Assembly (NCBI GenBank): GCA_030445275.1 | Contig: JAUCSE010000063.1 | Location: forward strand, 19,210 to 83,209 | DNA from: Mucilaginibacter sp. | Lineage (GTDB): Bacteria; Bacteroidota; Bacteroidia; Sphingobacteriales; Sphingobacteriaceae | Reading direction: 5' to 3' | DNA: 64,000 nucleotides | In this document: positions 51,383 to 60,836 of the stretch, one piece after another | Position numbering within the stretch: the stretch's first letter is position 1 | How the letters are laid out: each line of letters begins with the position of its first letter | Translations under genes and position numbers: made by a program | The notes under the pieces: generated by a model | Databases searched by the model: none | Told to the model about the DNA's origin: nothing | The model's input: only the letters and a program-made list of their open reading frames with translations

Positions 51383-52063
51383 TTATAACAATCCCTTTAA
51401 AACGGCCCACACATTTTCGCCCACAATTTTAGCACCTTGTGCTGTAGGATGGATGCCGTCGGCTTGGTTTAAGGTAGGTACACCACCCACGCCCTGTAAA
51501 AGAAATGGCACCAGCGCAGTGTTATTTTTAGTGGCCAACGTAGGGAATACAGCTTTAAATTTATTGGAATAATCAGCCCCCATATTGGGTGGTACCTGCA
51601 TACCTAAGAGCAAAATTTTTGCATTTGGATATTTGGCTCTTACCTTATCAATGATGCTTTGCAAGTTTTTACTGGTTTCGCTTACAGGAATGCCACGCAA
51701 GCCATCATTTGCACCCAGTTCTAATATAAATACATCAACCTTTTGCTTTAAAAGCCATGCAATACGACCATTACCACCAGCTGTAGTTTCACCGCTTAAA
51801 CCGGCGTTAACCACCTTGTATGGTAATTTCAATGAATCAATCTTGTTTTTGATCACACCTGGAAATGCTTCTGAAGGATCGTCCAAACCATACCCGGCAG
51901 TGATGCTGTCCCCAAAAAACAAAACAGTTTTTGATGCGGATGAATCCGTTTTAGCTACCGGAGTGCCTTGCGAAGCTTCATCATTTGCAGGTTTATTTTT
52001 TTCGCGGCAAGCTGCAAGTACAATGGTTGCAAATAGTATAAATGTTAACTTTAATTTTTGCAT
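51383..52063 (-). CDS. GDSL-type arylesterase, TesA-like lipoprotein
   Basis: A 226-residue SGNH hydrolase with a lipoprotein signal (VLAAC, Cys19). Catalytic blocks: Block I LFFGDSITAGYG with the nucleophile Ser, Block II Gly in VVNAGLSGETTAGG, Block III ELGANDGLRG with Asn, and Block V DGIHPTAQGA with Asp and His. Close to E. coli TesA (thioesterase I / arylesterase). It is the last gene of the ATPase-permease-esterase cluster, and in E. coli tesA lies next to ybbA-ybbP. The join of lipid esterase and MacB-like transporter suggests envelope lipid processing. Confidence 0.93.
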   Translation of the reverse strand: MQKLKLTFILFATIVLAACREKNKPANDEASQGTPVAKTDSSASKTVLFFGDSITAGYGLDDPSEAFPGVIKNKIDSLKLPYKVVNAGLSGETTAGGNGRIAWLLKQKVDVFILELGANDGLRGIPVSETSKNLQSIIDKVRAKYPNAKILLLGMQVPPNMGADYSNKFKAVFPTLATKNNTALVPFLLQGVGGVPTLNQADGIHPTAQGAKIVGENVWAVLKGLL

Positions 52064-52068
52064 AACAC

Positions 52069-54627
52069 TTAAGCGTTGGTTCTCAATATTTCAAGCGGAG
52101 GTTTATTTAAAACGCCCCGGCTATTTAACAAGCCAATGATAACGGTTAGTATGGATATAGTCAAAAATAATACCATCGCAGGCAAAAGGCTCACGGTATA
52201 AGGTAATTCAAAGCTATATTTAGCCAATAACCAGCTTCCGCCAATAGCTATTAATATTCCTGTAAGGGCGGATAAACTTCCTAAAAAGAAATATTCGAGC
52301 GCGGTAATAGCTAATATTTGTTTGCGGCTTGCACCCAACGTTCGTAATAAAACACTTTCTTGTATGCGCTGGTATTTGCTGATACGTACCGAAGCGACCA
52401 ATACCACAATACCAGTTATAATACTAAAGGCGCTCATAAAACGGATGACGTAACTTATTTTGCTTAATAATTCATTCAGTACGCTTAATACCAAACCCAG
52501 ATCAATGATGGATACATTGGGGAAATTGCGCACTATAGCCTGCTGAAAAGCAGCTGATACCTTGTTTGATGGCACATGGGTAAGCAATACTTGAAACTGC
52601 GGTGCATCCTCCAATACTCCGGTAGGGAAAACCACCTGGAAATTGGTTTGCACCTTACCCCAGTTTACCTTGCGGATACTGCTTACATATGCCGGCATTT
52701 GTACTCCCTGTACATTAAAAACTATTTTATCGCCAACTTTTAGGTTTGCCCGTTTGGCTAGGTTTTCTTCTACAGATACGGGCACATCTTTGCCGCTCTC
52801 GGCTTTGCCTACCCAGGTACCATCTGTTATTTTTTCCGATTCAGAAAGCGAATCGCGGAAAGTTACCCGGTACTCATAGGCAAATACCCCATGTTGAATT
52901 TTTATGGTGCTGTCCTTTTGCAGATCGGCAGCTGTTTTTCCCCTGATCTGCTCTATTCTGAGGGTTACAATAGGTACCTGTTGTAATACTGGCAATCCCT
53001 GTTTGCGGGTTAAACTGGCAACGGCATCTTTCTGACTGTTTTGTATATCAAACAATATCATGTTTGATTGATTGCCGCTGGTTGATAAACTTACCTGCCC
53101 AATCAGGATGCTCTGGATAAAAAACAGGATGCATATAAACATGGTACTTAAACCGATAGAAACCATCAGAATAAGCGTTTGGTTATTGGGGCGATATAAA
53201 TTGGCAAAACCCTGTCGCCATAAATAGCTCCAGGAACCATTAATAAGCAGTTTCATGATCCTTGTTAATAGCCAGGCTACAACAGCCAATATCAAAAAGG
53301 CTATCAATATACCCAGCGTAAAAAACAGGCTCCCCAGCCAGCTGTTCAGCTGTAAAAAAGTAAAGCAAATAATGAATAATCCTATCAGCGCATAAACCAG
53401 CCAGCGCAAAGGGTCACGGGAAAGACCGACTTCCTCAAACGATAAGCGCAATGTATTTAATGGTGATACATTACGAACGGAAATAAGAGGCAGTAAAGCA
53501 AACAGGATGGATATGATAACACCTAACAAAATACCCTGCCCAATGGCCATCCATGATATTTGAACCGATATGGTGAACGGGATAAAATCCTTAAATAACA
53601 ATGGTAGTAAATGCTGTATAGCAGTACCCAGAACAGCTCCGGTTACAGAGCCTATCAATCCAATGCCAACTATCTGTATCAGGTATATCAGAAAAGCTTC
53701 AGATGCCTTTACACCCAAACAGCGCATAATGGCGATAGAGGCAATTTTTTCGCGAACATAAATGTGAACAGCGCTTGCCACACCAACACAACCCAGCAAT
53801 AAAGCAACAAAGCCAACCAGCGATAAAAATTTGCTCAAATCGCCAAAATTACGACCTGTGCTTTCTTTGCGGCTTTCAATAGTTTCATACCTCATGCCTG
53901 CTTTATCCAGTATAGGGTCTATCTTTTTGGTAAGCCTGTCCATATTTACAGACTTGTTGTATTTGTAATAGAAGCTATAACTAACGCGGCTACCAATTTT
54001 TAACAACCCAGTTTCTGCCAGATATTGCATGGGGATATAAACCACAGGAGCAATACCCGCCACAGCGCCGCTTTGGCCCGGTGCCCGGTTTAGGATACCT
54101 GTAATTAAAAATAACGTATTACCTACCTTAATGGAGTCACCTACCTGGGCGTTAAACTGCAGCATCAGGGTTTTATCAACCACGGCCATTTTACCTTTTT
54201 TAAAGGCCGTACCGGCTTGTACAGGTGTAGTTTCAATGGAGCCATAATAGGGAAAATTTCCCCGTAGCGCACGGATCTGTACTAGTCGTGTACCTTTACT
54301 TTTTGGGAAATAAGCCATAGAAGCAAAACTGCGTTCCTGCGACCGCTCATCGCCCAGCGAATCGATCAAATGTTTTAATGAACCATCAACAGGTTTTGTG
54401 CCTGATATAGCCAGATCGGCACCAATGAGGGTAGCGGCTTGTCCGTTCACATCATTTTGTACGTTGTATTTGAACGAGTAGATGGCCACCAAAGCCGCAA
54501 TACCAAACACAATGGCCGATATGAACAGGAACAGCCTGGATCGGTTTTTACGGCTATCGCGCCAGGCCATATTAAACAGCCAGCGGATATTTGTTTTTCG
54601 TTTATAATTAACAGAATCGGTTTCCAT
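52069..54627 (-). CDS. FtsX-like ABC transporter permease (YbbP type)
   Basis: An 852-residue permease with two FtsX repeats: N-terminal helix WRDSRKNRSRLFLFISAIVF then GIAALVAIYSF, a large extracytoplasmic domain, three helices (FLSLVGFVALLLGCVGVASA), a second N-terminal-like unit (LYRPNNQTLILMVSIGLSTM), another soluble domain and three closing helices (VVLVASVRISKYQRIQESVL, LLRTLGASRKQILAI). This is the YbbP/LolC-type architecture used for lipid or lipoprotein handling. It lies 6 bases after the ATPase gene and 5 before the esterase, so all three form one operon. Confidence 0.93.
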   Translation of the reverse strand: METDSVNYKRKTNIRWLFNMAWRDSRKNRSRLFLFISAIVFGIAALVAIYSFKYNVQNDVNGQAATLIGADLAISGTKPVDGSLKHLIDSLGDERSQERSFASMAYFPKSKGTRLVQIRALRGNFPYYGSIETTPVQAGTAFKKGKMAVVDKTLMLQFNAQVGDSIKVGNTLFLITGILNRAPGQSGAVAGIAPVVYIPMQYLAETGLLKIGSRVSYSFYYKYNKSVNMDRLTKKIDPILDKAGMRYETIESRKESTGRNFGDLSKFLSLVGFVALLLGCVGVASAVHIYVREKIASIAIMRCLGVKASEAFLIYLIQIVGIGLIGSVTGAVLGTAIQHLLPLLFKDFIPFTISVQISWMAIGQGILLGVIISILFALLPLISVRNVSPLNTLRLSFEEVGLSRDPLRWLVYALIGLFIICFTFLQLNSWLGSLFFTLGILIAFLILAVVAWLLTRIMKLLINGSWSYLWRQGFANLYRPNNQTLILMVSIGLSTMFICILFFIQSILIGQVSLSTSGNQSNMILFDIQNSQKDAVASLTRKQGLPVLQQVPIVTLRIEQIRGKTAADLQKDSTIKIQHGVFAYEYRVTFRDSLSESEKITDGTWVGKAESGKDVPVSVEENLAKRANLKVGDKIVFNVQGVQMPAYVSSIRKVNWGKVQTNFQVVFPTGVLEDAPQFQVLLTHVPSNKVSAAFQQAIVRNFPNVSIIDLGLVLSVLNELLSKISYVIRFMSAFSIITGIVVLVASVRISKYQRIQESVLLRTLGASRKQILAITALEYFFLGSLSALTGILIAIGGSWLLAKYSFELPYTVSLLPAMVLFLTISILTVIIGLLNSRGVLNKPPLEILRTNA

Positions 54628-54633
54628 AGCAGC

Positions 54634-55323
54634 CTATCCGTTAATTGTTTTTTCGTCGGCTATTAACTGACCGCCTTTGATCCGTATGATACGTTGGGTT
54701 TTAGCAGCCAATTCCAAATCATGCGTTACCAGGATCAATGTGGTGCCTGCCTCTTTATTCAGGTCGAAGATGAGTTTTACCACCTTTTCGCTTGTTTCGG
54801 CATCCAGATTGCCGGTAGGCTCATCGGCAAACAGAATTTTTGGTGCATTTGAAAAAGCCCGTGCCAGTGAAACCCGTTGTTGTTCGCCGCCCGATAGCTG
54901 GGAAGGGTAGTGGTGACCCCGATCGGCCAGGCCAACTTTGTCTAATAAATCTAATGCTCTTGACCTGATATTTTTTTCGTTACGCAGCTCTAAGGGAACC
55001 ATTACATTCTCAAGCGCAGTAAGAGTAGGCAATAATTGAAAATTTTGGAATATAAAGCCGACATGCTGGTTACGTACCTGGGCTCGCTGGTCTTCGGTTA
55101 AATTACCGAGGTTGATGCCATTTAGTTCCACAGAACCAGAACTGGAACGATCGAGGCCGGCGCATAGCCCCAGCAAAGTTGTTTTACCGCTGCCTGATGG
55201 CCCAACAATGGCATTGGTTGAGCCAGTGGTAACCGCAAAATTGATATTGTTGAGCACCGTAAGCATACGTCCGGCACTTTGATAGGTTTTACTCAGATCA
55301 GAAATATTCAGTATAGTTTCCAA
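54634..55323 (-). CDS. ABC transporter ATPase (YbbA/LolD type)
   Basis: A 229-residue ATPase of the MacB/LolD group: Walker A GPSGSGKTTLLGLCA, Q-loop GFIFQNFQLLPTLTALENVM, signature LSGGEQQRVSLARAF, Walker B ILFADEPTGNLD, and the H-loop LVTHDLELA. The start at 55323 is TTG (METILNISDL); no ATG lies nearby upstream. It pairs with the following permease to form the YbbA-YbbP transporter of this cluster. Confidence 0.95.
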   Translation of the reverse strand: METILNISDLSKTYQSAGRMLTVLNNINFAVTTGSTNAIVGPSGSGKTTLLGLCAGLDRSSSGSVELNGINLGNLTEDQRAQVRNQHVGFIFQNFQLLPTLTALENVMVPLELRNEKNIRSRALDLLDKVGLADRGHHYPSQLSGGEQQRVSLARAFSNAPKILFADEPTGNLDAETSEKVVKLIFDLNKEAGTTLILVTHDLELAAKTQRIIRIKGGQLIADEKTING

Positions 55324-55439
55324 ACGCGTTTTTTAATAATATAGATGCTTTGATAACTCCTTTGTTACTAAAGAGGTTTGTGTATTGGCATAAATTGGGG
55401 GGTATTTTAATTTAATGACATTAAAAATACAGAAAACGG

Positions 55440-55590
55440 GTAGACTCACCCCGGCATTGCTACGCTTGTTTCTGAAATTTCATTTATCCACGCGCCATTG
55501 CGAGGTACGAAGCAATCTATACTTTACAGAGTGAATCTGTATGGTTGACCTGCCTAAGTAGAGATTGCTTCGTACAGCAATGACGTATTT
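55440..55590. repeat. Interspersed repeat with CATTGCGAGG-type inverted arms
   Basis: Two long arms in opposite orientation: CCATTGCGAGGTACGAAGCA with ATCT following (55495-55518) and AGATTGCTTCGTACAGCAAT with GACG following (55562-55585), separated by about 43 bases. The motif CATTGCGAGG-ACGAAGCAATCT is one I recognise as a multicopy intergenic element in many Bacteroidota. An upstream CTCACCCCGGC echoes the element at 34130. It lies between the ABC ATPase and GNAT genes, both on the minus strand. Confidence 0.75.
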
Positions 55591-55614
55591 AAGTTATGAT
55601 AAGCTTATGAACTA

Positions 55615-56214
55615 TTACAATTTACCCTTTAAATGCTCTTTTACCTCCTGTTGCCACTCCGGTTGTAAAATACGCAGCACGATAGAATCACGGCGACCTC
55701 CGTCTTGAAGTGGCATATTGCTTCTTAAAATACCATCTACCTTACAGCCGAGGCTTTTCATAGCTGCTATACTGCGTTCATTGCGGGCATCGGCTCTGAA
55801 TTCAACCCGTTTTATGTTCAGTGTTTCAAAAGCAAATTGCAGTAGTAAAAACTTGCAGTGTTTATTTAAACCTGTCCCTCTGAATTGCTCACCATACCAG
55901 GTATAACCTAGTTGTAAAGTTTCTAACTGGGGCTGGATATCATAAAACCGGGTACAGCCCGCATATTGGCTAGTCTTTTTATCGTACACAATAAATGGAT
56001 ATTCCTTGCCATCAGCCTTTTCTTTTAATGCTGTATCAAGGTAGTTTTGCATACCATCTGCCCCTTTAGCGCTTGTTAATGAGTATTTCCAGGTATCAGG
56101 TTCATTAATAGCAAAAGGGAGTAAGTTCTCAAAGTCATCGGCTTGCAAAGGTCTTAATAGTACGCGATCGTCTTCTAAAATATAGTTGGCTTCGGGATTG
56201 AATTTTGGGATCAT
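55615..56214 (-). CDS. GNAT N-acetyltransferase (RimJ/RimL type)
   Basis: A 199-residue acetyltransferase: RVLLRPLQADDFENLLPF opens it, followed by YAGCTRFYDIQPQLETLQLG and the acetyl-CoA loop QFRGTGLNKHCKFLLLQFAF, then VEFRADARNERSIAAMKSLG as in RimJ/L proteins. The ending LRSNMPLQDGGRRDSIVLRI is typical of the aminoglycoside/ribosomal-protein branch. Substrate unknown. A second, more distant paralogue is at 40958-41509. Confidence 0.9.
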   Translation of the reverse strand: MIPKFNPEANYILEDDRVLLRPLQADDFENLLPFAINEPDTWKYSLTSAKGADGMQNYLDTALKEKADGKEYPFIVYDKKTSQYAGCTRFYDIQPQLETLQLGYTWYGEQFRGTGLNKHCKFLLLQFAFETLNIKRVEFRADARNERSIAAMKSLGCKVDGILRSNMPLQDGGRRDSIVLRILQPEWQQEVKEHLKGKL

Positions 56215-56292
56215 TTTTGTATTTTTTTTAAAACTACAAAATGTTTTAATCCAGACATGGTTATTTGATTATGATTTTTGCAGGGTTTATTT

Positions 56293-56925
56293 TTAGGCTT
56301 CATCAGCCATTATATACTCATACATTTTGTCAAATGGTTTATTTTTTAATTCGCCGACTCTATTTGAGTTGCGTTGCTCACAATATTTAAGTGTTTCATA
56401 ACAATCAATAATACTATTATCATTAATTCCTTTAAAAACCATGGTAACTACTTTTCCAGACAGTTTGTAATACTCTTCCAACGTTTTTTTTCCTTTTTCC
56501 GTTATCTGTATAAGTTTAGCACGTTTATCATCAGGTGAGGTCCTTTCTTTGATCTTCTTTTCCCTTACCAGTTTATTTATTGCTTCCATACCGGTTGTTG
56601 TTTCGGCAAACATATAATTGATGAGGTCACTTTTTTTTACTTCGCCTAAATTGATAAGCCCATTTAAATAATAAAAGCCTTCGGCTGGGGGCATGCCTGC
56701 ATAGTTAACCGCTGATCTGAAATACAAGGAATAGGCGCTCATGATACGCCCCATGGCTTTGAGCAATAAAGCAGAATTTCGAAGACGTTCACCCTCTGGC
56801 CCTGGTGTTTTTGGCTTCGGTTTCTGCTTTTTCAGGTAATGCCTGCAAAATGCTTCAACGCTATGATCAGTACTAACCTCTTCAAAGCTTGCCCACTCAT
56901 TTACTAATTGTACTATAGGTTTCAT
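56293..56925 (-). CDS. MarR family transcriptional regulator
   Basis: A 210-residue regulator. The winged helix is in the middle: FYYLNGLINLGEVKKSDLIN, MEAINKLVREKKIKERTSPD, DKRAKLIQITEKGKKTLEEY, the last being the MarR wing with the conserved DKR. The N-terminal 80 residues form the helical dimer part. It is divergent from the two-gene ABC exporter at 57184-60714 (258-base gap), the usual arrangement for a repressor of a drug or metabolite efflux pump; control of that pump is inferred. Confidence 0.9.
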   Translation of the reverse strand: MKPIVQLVNEWASFEEVSTDHSVEAFCRHYLKKQKPKPKTPGPEGERLRNSALLLKAMGRIMSAYSLYFRSAVNYAGMPPAEGFYYLNGLINLGEVKKSDLINYMFAETTTGMEAINKLVREKKIKERTSPDDKRAKLIQITEKGKKTLEEYYKLSGKVVTMVFKGINDNSIIDCYETLKYCEQRNSNRVGELKNKPFDKMYEYIMADEA

Positions 56926-56994
56926 ATTAATACCATTTGGGTATAAAAATAAAAAAACTATTTCTAAAAAGTTTTATTTATTACTAATTAGGAA

Positions 56995-57002
56995 TATATT
57001 TG
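56995..57002 (+). promoter_or_regulatory. -7 promoter box TATATTTG upstream of the ABC exporter operon
   Basis: Perfect TAnnTTTG match in the MarR/ABC intergenic region, about 180 bases before the first exporter gene. A long leader or a MarR control site could occupy the space between. Confidence 0.4.
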
Positions 57003-57183
57003 CTTTGATGTTACTATTTGGTAGTATTGTAGCGATGGTGAATATTCCGGAATAGCATAAAATCTTTTGCTTTGTCAATCGTCATCATATATAATGGCGT
57101 ATTTTTACTGAGCCAAATCTTTTTACAATAATAAAATCACACAAATTTAAAACGCCTGCCATAGGCGCTCATCTAAGAAAAAT

Positions 57184-58938
57184 ATGCAAACAGAAAATAC
57201 TAAAAAAAGTGATAAAAAACCTCCTGGCGTTTTTAGTCTGTTAAAACCTTATATGGGGTTAGTTACCCTGCTCTTATTATTTGCTTTGCTGAGCAACGGC
57301 ATCAACCTATGGTTACCTAAAATAATTGCAAGCGGTATTGATGATTACAGTCAAAAACACTTTGTGTTTATGACTATCATTAAAAAGTTCTCGCTGGCGG
57401 TGGTGTTGATCTTTATTTTTGGCTATCTGCAAACTATAATCCAAACATATGCCTCTGAACGGGTAGCACGTGATCTTCGACAAAAACTTTCGGATAAAAT
57501 ATCAAGGCAAAGTCATGCTTTTATCGAACAGGCCAATCCGTCAAAGCTGTTAACCAATCTTACCGCCGATGTTGATTCCATCAAACTGTTTGTATCACAG
57601 GCGCTGGTATCTATTGTCTCTTCTCTGTTTATTATCATCGGGGCGAGTATACTGCTGTTTACCATTAACTGGAGATTGGCATTAGCGGTAATTGCCATTA
57701 TCCCTATTATTGGCGGAACGTTTTTTTATGTGCTAAAAAAAGTGCGTGCTCTTTTTATAAAAAGCCGTGGTGTTATTGACAAGTTAAACAAGGTAATTAA
57801 CGAAAGTATTCTTGGGGCTGCGCTGATACGGGTTATCAATTCGCAGCAATTAGAGTATGATAAATTTTTACGGGCTAATACCGAGGCAAGAGATTATGGC
57901 TTAAGGATACTGGGCTTTTTTGCCGGATTGATACCCATTGTAACCTTTACTGCTAATTTGGCTGCTTTAACTATTCTGGTAATGGGTGGGCACTTTGTAA
58001 TAGCCGGCAGTATGAGCCTGGGTAGCTTTGCGGCGTTTAATAGCTACCTGTCATTATTGATATTCCCGATATTTATATTGGGTTTTATGAGCAACCTGAT
58101 AGCCCAGGCCTCGGCATCGTTTACCAGGATCAGTACTGTTTTAGATGCTCCTGATGTTGTGGTGACCGGCACATTAAAAGAAACCCTTCGCGGTGATGTT
58201 GAATTGAAGGATGTATCGGTAACTTATGGACAAAAACCAGCGCTGAAAAATATTTCGCTGGCGGTATCAGCTGGTTCAAAAATAGCCGTAATCGGGCCTA
58301 CTGCGGCAGGTAAAACGCAACTACTTTATTTGCTAACCAATTTAATTAATCCAACTTCGGGGTCAATACTTTATGATGGCCGCAGCATTGAAAATTATGA
58401 CAGTGAGTCGTTCCATAGCCAGGTGGGGTTTGTTTTTCAGGACAGCATTATTTTTAATATGAGCATCCGCGAGAATATAGCTTTTAGTGATACTGTTACC
58501 GATGAGTCATTGGAGAAAGCTATTGATACGGCAGAACTCCGGGATTTTATAAGCAGTTTACCAGATCAGTTAAACACCATTGTGTCTGAACGCGGATCAA
58601 GCCTTTCAGGCGGGCAAAAGCAACGCATTATGCTGGCCCGGGCATTGGCTGTTAATCCCAAAGTTTTATTGTTGGATGATTTTACCGCCAGGGTTGATAA
58701 CAATACGGAGAAAAAGATATTAACCAATATTCAAAAAAACTATCCTGGATTAACGCTGATATCGGTTACACAGAAAATAGCCTCAGTTGAGCATTACGAT
58801 CAGATTATATTATTGATGCAGGGCGAGATTGTTGCCCGCGGCATACACGAGGAACTGATGCACACAAGTACAGATTATGTGCAGATATTTAACTCGCAGC
58901 AAAGTACCAGTAATTACGAATCGGGCATTGCTCATTAA
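57184..58938 (+). CDS. ABC exporter half-transporter 1 (ABCB-type)
   Basis: A 584-residue fused permease-ATPase with six membrane helices and one nucleotide-binding domain. Walker A GPTAAGKTQ (residue 371 on), signature LSGGQKQRIMLARAL and Walker B LLLDD (Asp498), but the catalytic Glu after Walker B is replaced by Asp499 (LLLDDFTARVD). Partner encoded 15 bases downstream. As in heterodimeric exporters, one of the two ATP sites is then degenerate. Likely exports drugs or lipids; controlled by the divergent MarR gene if context is right. Confidence 0.93.
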   Translation: MQTENTKKSDKKPPGVFSLLKPYMGLVTLLLLFALLSNGINLWLPKIIASGIDDYSQKHFVFMTIIKKFSLAVVLIFIFGYLQTIIQTYASERVARDLRQKLSDKISRQSHAFIEQANPSKLLTNLTADVDSIKLFVSQALVSIVSSLFIIIGASILLFTINWRLALAVIAIIPIIGGTFFYVLKKVRALFIKSRGVIDKLNKVINESILGAALIRVINSQQLEYDKFLRANTEARDYGLRILGFFAGLIPIVTFTANLAALTILVMGGHFVIAGSMSLGSFAAFNSYLSLLIFPIFILGFMSNLIAQASASFTRISTVLDAPDVVVTGTLKETLRGDVELKDVSVTYGQKPALKNISLAVSAGSKIAVIGPTAAGKTQLLYLLTNLINPTSGSILYDGRSIENYDSESFHSQVGFVFQDSIIFNMSIRENIAFSDTVTDESLEKAIDTAELRDFISSLPDQLNTIVSERGSSLSGGQKQRIMLARALAVNPKVLLLDDFTARVDNNTEKKILTNIQKNYPGLTLISVTQKIASVEHYDQIILLMQGEIVARGIHEELMHTSTDYVQIFNSQQSTSNYESGIAH

Positions 58939-58953
58939 AAAAATACTTGTAAA

Positions 58954-60714
58954 ATGAATTACGATCTTAATAAGCTTAGTAAAGACCAGCAGAAAACATC
59001 GACCCTTGCCGGGCTTAAAAAGCTGTTGCAATTAATAGCGCACGAAAAACGGATACTGATCATCGCGTTGTTTACTATATTAACTAATTCTACCCTCAAT
59101 TTATTGGGCCCACTGATCATTGGGCATACTATTGATAAATATGTTCAGCATAAGGATTACAGTGGGGTTATTCATAACGCTATCATCCTGTTATGTATGT
59201 ACCTGGTAACATTGTTTACCAGTTTTAAGCAAACCACTTTAATGGGTGGGGTAGGGCAGCGTATGCTGTTTACCCTGCGTAACTCTATATTTAATAAATT
59301 ACAACAACTACCAGTAGGTTTTTTTAACCAGAACAAGGCAGGCGATCTGATATCGAGGGTGAATAATGATACCGATAAGTTAAACCAGTTTTTTTCGCAA
59401 TCATTAATGCAGTTCATCGGCAATATATCAACCATGGTTGGTGCAGGTATATTTTTACTGCTTATTAATATTGAAATTGGGGCTGCCGCGCTTTCGCCAG
59501 CTGTATTGATCTTATTGCTTACGTTGGTTTTATCGCCATGGATAAAAAGGAAAAATGCCCGGAACTTGAAAAGCGTAGGAGGGATGAGCGCTGAGATACA
59601 GGAAAGCTTGAACAATTTTAAAGTGATCATTGCTTTTAACCGTCGCGATTATTTCAGGAAGCGATTTGATATAGCCAACCGCGAAAATTACAGAACCGCT
59701 ATTGGTGCAGGATTAGCTAACAACTTTTTTGTGCCGGTTTATGGCCTGTTTGCAAGTATTGCACAACTTATTGTACTTGCTTTTGGTATTTATTTGATAA
59801 GCATAGGCAAGTTTTCCATTGGTTTGCTGGTAAGTTATTTATCATATTCAACTTATTTTTATAACCCGTTGAGGCAACTGGCGGCTTTGTGGACAAACTT
59901 CCAGTTAGCTATGGCTGGTTGGGACAGGATATCACAAATCTTATCGCTCGAAACCGATCTGCCTTTGATTGAAAATGGTATCGTTGAACCGTCGGCTGCT
60001 TTATTAGAGTTCAGAAATGTGCATTTTAGCTATACCGAAGACCGCGAGATACTACATAATATTAGTTTTAAGCTTGAACAAGGCAAGACTTATGCATTAG
60101 TTGGCCCAACAGGCGGTGGCAAAACAACCACGGCATCACTAATTGCCAGGCTATATGATCCATCAAAAGGCTTGGTTTTGCTGGATGGCAAGGATATTAG
60201 AACCTACAGTGCTGAGGAACGCAGCCAAAAAATAGGTTTTATATTACAGGAGCCATTTTTATTTACCGGAACAGTTAAAGAAAATATTCTATACGGTAAT
60301 GATCTGTATAAAGATCATACGAACGAGCAATTGGAAAAAGTTATTATGGATGCCAATTTAGGCAGCCTGCTGGCTATTTTTGAAAGCGGACTGGAAACCC
60401 CGGTGCTTTCTGGTGGTGACAGTATAAGTCTGGGTCAAAAACAGTTAATAGCATTTATGCGGGCTGTGCTGCGTAATCCGCGGCTGTTGGTATTGGATGA
60501 GGCCACGGCCAATATTGATACCATAACTGAGCAATTACTGAGTGATATTTTAAATAAGCTACCTGCTACAACTACAAGGGTTATTATAGCACATCGCCTG
60601 AACACCATCGAAAATGCCGACGAGATATATTTTGTCAATTCGGGCGAGGTGAGCCGTGCTGGTTCGCTGAATGATGCTATGGATATGCTATTGCAGGGTA
60701 AAAGGGTTAGCTAA
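58954..60714 (+). CDS. ABC exporter half-transporter 2 (ABCB-type)
   Basis: A 586-residue partner of the preceding gene. Six membrane helices, then Walker A GPTGGGKTT (residue 384 on), an altered signature (SISLGQKQLIAFMRAVL instead of LSGGQ) and a normal Walker B with catalytic Glu516 (LLVLDEATANID), H-loop IIAHRLNTI. The signature and Glu changes complement the partner: together they form one canonical ATP site and one degenerate site. This asymmetry is known from YheI/YheH-like and TmrAB-like exporters. Confidence 0.93.
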   Translation: MNYDLNKLSKDQQKTSTLAGLKKLLQLIAHEKRILIIALFTILTNSTLNLLGPLIIGHTIDKYVQHKDYSGVIHNAIILLCMYLVTLFTSFKQTTLMGGVGQRMLFTLRNSIFNKLQQLPVGFFNQNKAGDLISRVNNDTDKLNQFFSQSLMQFIGNISTMVGAGIFLLLINIEIGAAALSPAVLILLLTLVLSPWIKRKNARNLKSVGGMSAEIQESLNNFKVIIAFNRRDYFRKRFDIANRENYRTAIGAGLANNFFVPVYGLFASIAQLIVLAFGIYLISIGKFSIGLLVSYLSYSTYFYNPLRQLAALWTNFQLAMAGWDRISQILSLETDLPLIENGIVEPSAALLEFRNVHFSYTEDREILHNISFKLEQGKTYALVGPTGGGKTTTASLIARLYDPSKGLVLLDGKDIRTYSAEERSQKIGFILQEPFLFTGTVKENILYGNDLYKDHTNEQLEKVIMDANLGSLLAIFESGLETPVLSGGDSISLGQKQLIAFMRAVLRNPRLLVLDEATANIDTITEQLLSDILNKLPATTTRVIIAHRLNTIENADEIYFVNSGEVSRAGSLNDAMDMLLQGKRVS

Positions 60715-60836
60715 TCAACATCCTTGTCATCTATAGTCAAAGTTTTAAAAATATTCAATGACTAAAATAGTTGTTTGATCAACACTAAATAATTGCATAA
60801 TTATTTTTACACTTGTAAATAAACTTTTAACCAATT

